Assembly: GCA_012840905.1 (NCBI GenBank)
Contig: DUVT01000162.1
Span: 1 to 6,291, forward strand
Direction: 5' to 3'
DNA: 6,291 nucleotides
Source: Acholeplasmataceae bacterium
Lineage (GTDB): Bacteria; Bacillota_I; Bacilli_A; ML615J-28; CAG-698
The translations under genes and the position numbers were made by a program. Of the stretch, positions 6,103 to 6,291 are shown one piece after another; positions within the stretch are counted from its first letter, which is position 1, and every line of letters begins with the position of its first letter. The notes under the pieces were generated by a model that saw only the letters and a list, made by a program, of their open reading frames with translations, did not search any database and was not told where the DNA came from.

Positions 6103-6131
6103 ATTATATAATAATCAATTGTGTTAGTCAA
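6103..6131 (-). promoter_or_regulatory. Sigma-A-type promoter of the rpmH-rnpA-yidC-jag unit
   Basis: Read on the minus strand, TTGACT (6131-6126, five of six matches to consensus), an exact 17-nt spacer and a perfect TATAAT (6108-6103) precede rpmH. Transcription should start near 6096, giving a leader of about 26 nt with the strong Shine-Dalgarno site. AT-rich sequence upstream of the -35 could act as an UP element. The -35 hexamer shares a base with the stop codon of the candidate upstream gene. Confidence 0.8.
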
Positions 6132-6291
6132 GAATTTTATTTATTAACTGTTCAAGGGAATAACGAACGTTTATTTCCTCTTTTTGATTATTATCATTGT
6201 AATAAAATATTCTTATATATAAATATTCGATATCCATTTCTTTATATATATAGTTATTATTTACTTTAAATGGATATTTATTCCTTGAATA
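6124..6291 (-). CDS. Candidate 3' end of an unidentified gene, 5' end outside the window
   Basis: On the minus strand the frame is open from the window edge for 55 codons to TAA at 6124-6126. In DNA this AT-rich, stops are frequent, so an open run of this length is moderately suggestive of coding. The translated residues are rich in Tyr, Ile, Asn, Glu and Lys (for example MDIEYLYIRIFYYNDNNQK, then EEINVRYSLEQLINKILD at the end), and look like alternating strands ending in a helix. I do not recognise the family. An internal ATG (MDIEYLY) could in principle start a 37-residue peptide, but no convincing Shine-Dalgarno site precedes it. If real, it is co-directional with rpmH and ends inside the rpmH promoter. 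No dnaA is seen here. Confidence 0.45.
   Translation of the reverse strand, partial: YSRNKYPFKVNNNYIYKEMDIEYLYIRIFYYNDNNQKEEINVRYSLEQLINKILD

Noticed and set aside
6132..6291. Replication origin at the right edge
   Set aside because: No TTATCCACA-like boxes or iterated repeats are seen; the AT-richness is better explained by an open reading frame plus an UP-type region.
1..6291. Mobile element, CRISPR array or tRNA in the window
   Set aside because: No transposase or integrase, no regularly spaced repeats, no terminal inverted repeats flanking the Fic/papain pair and no tRNA cloverleaf were found by eye.

Overview
The window comes from an AT-rich bacterium of the low-GC Gram-positive type (Bacillota, or a wall-less relative such as the Acholeplasma/Izemoplasma group). 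The reasons are the clear AAGGAG/AGGTG Shine-Dalgarno sites, near-consensus sigma-A-type promoters, a lipoprotein-type YidC, and the gene order rpmH-rnpA-yidC-jag-mnmE, which in this group normally lies next to the chromosome origin. Tryptophan codons checked in MnmE and YidC are TGG and all stops seen are TAA or TAG, so nothing points to the Mycoplasma code. The genus cannot be named from the sequence.

Layout from left to right. Positions 2-823 (+) hold the 3' part of a PAP2-family membrane phosphatase whose start is outside the window. It converges on mnmE (844-2196, -) across a shared hairpin terminator. Directly upstream of mnmE on the same strand is a membrane-anchored permuted papain-like (YiiX/NlpC-type) protein (2208-3017, -), which has its own strong promoter and probably drives mnmE. 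Divergent from it is a Fic-domain protein (3162-3857, +). The Fic gene converges on jag across a second shared terminator. From there jag, yidC, rnpA and rpmH (all -) form one tightly packed unit read from a near-consensus promoter at about 6103-6131. At the right edge an open frame on the minus strand (6124-6291) looks like the 3' end of an unidentified gene; no dnaA gene or DnaA boxes are visible.

The conserved core makes ribosomal protein L34, the RNase P protein, the YidC/SpoIIIJ membrane insertase, the KH/R3H RNA-binding protein Jag and the tRNA-modification GTPase MnmE. What is unusual is the pair placed between jag and mnmE: a Fic protein with a Lys variant of its active-site motif and a divergently transcribed surface thiol-hydrolase-like protein. 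They split a normally contiguous cluster and put mnmE under a new promoter. No stretch longer than 300 bases lacks a gene; the longest non-coding gap is the 144-bp divergent promoter region at 3018-3161.
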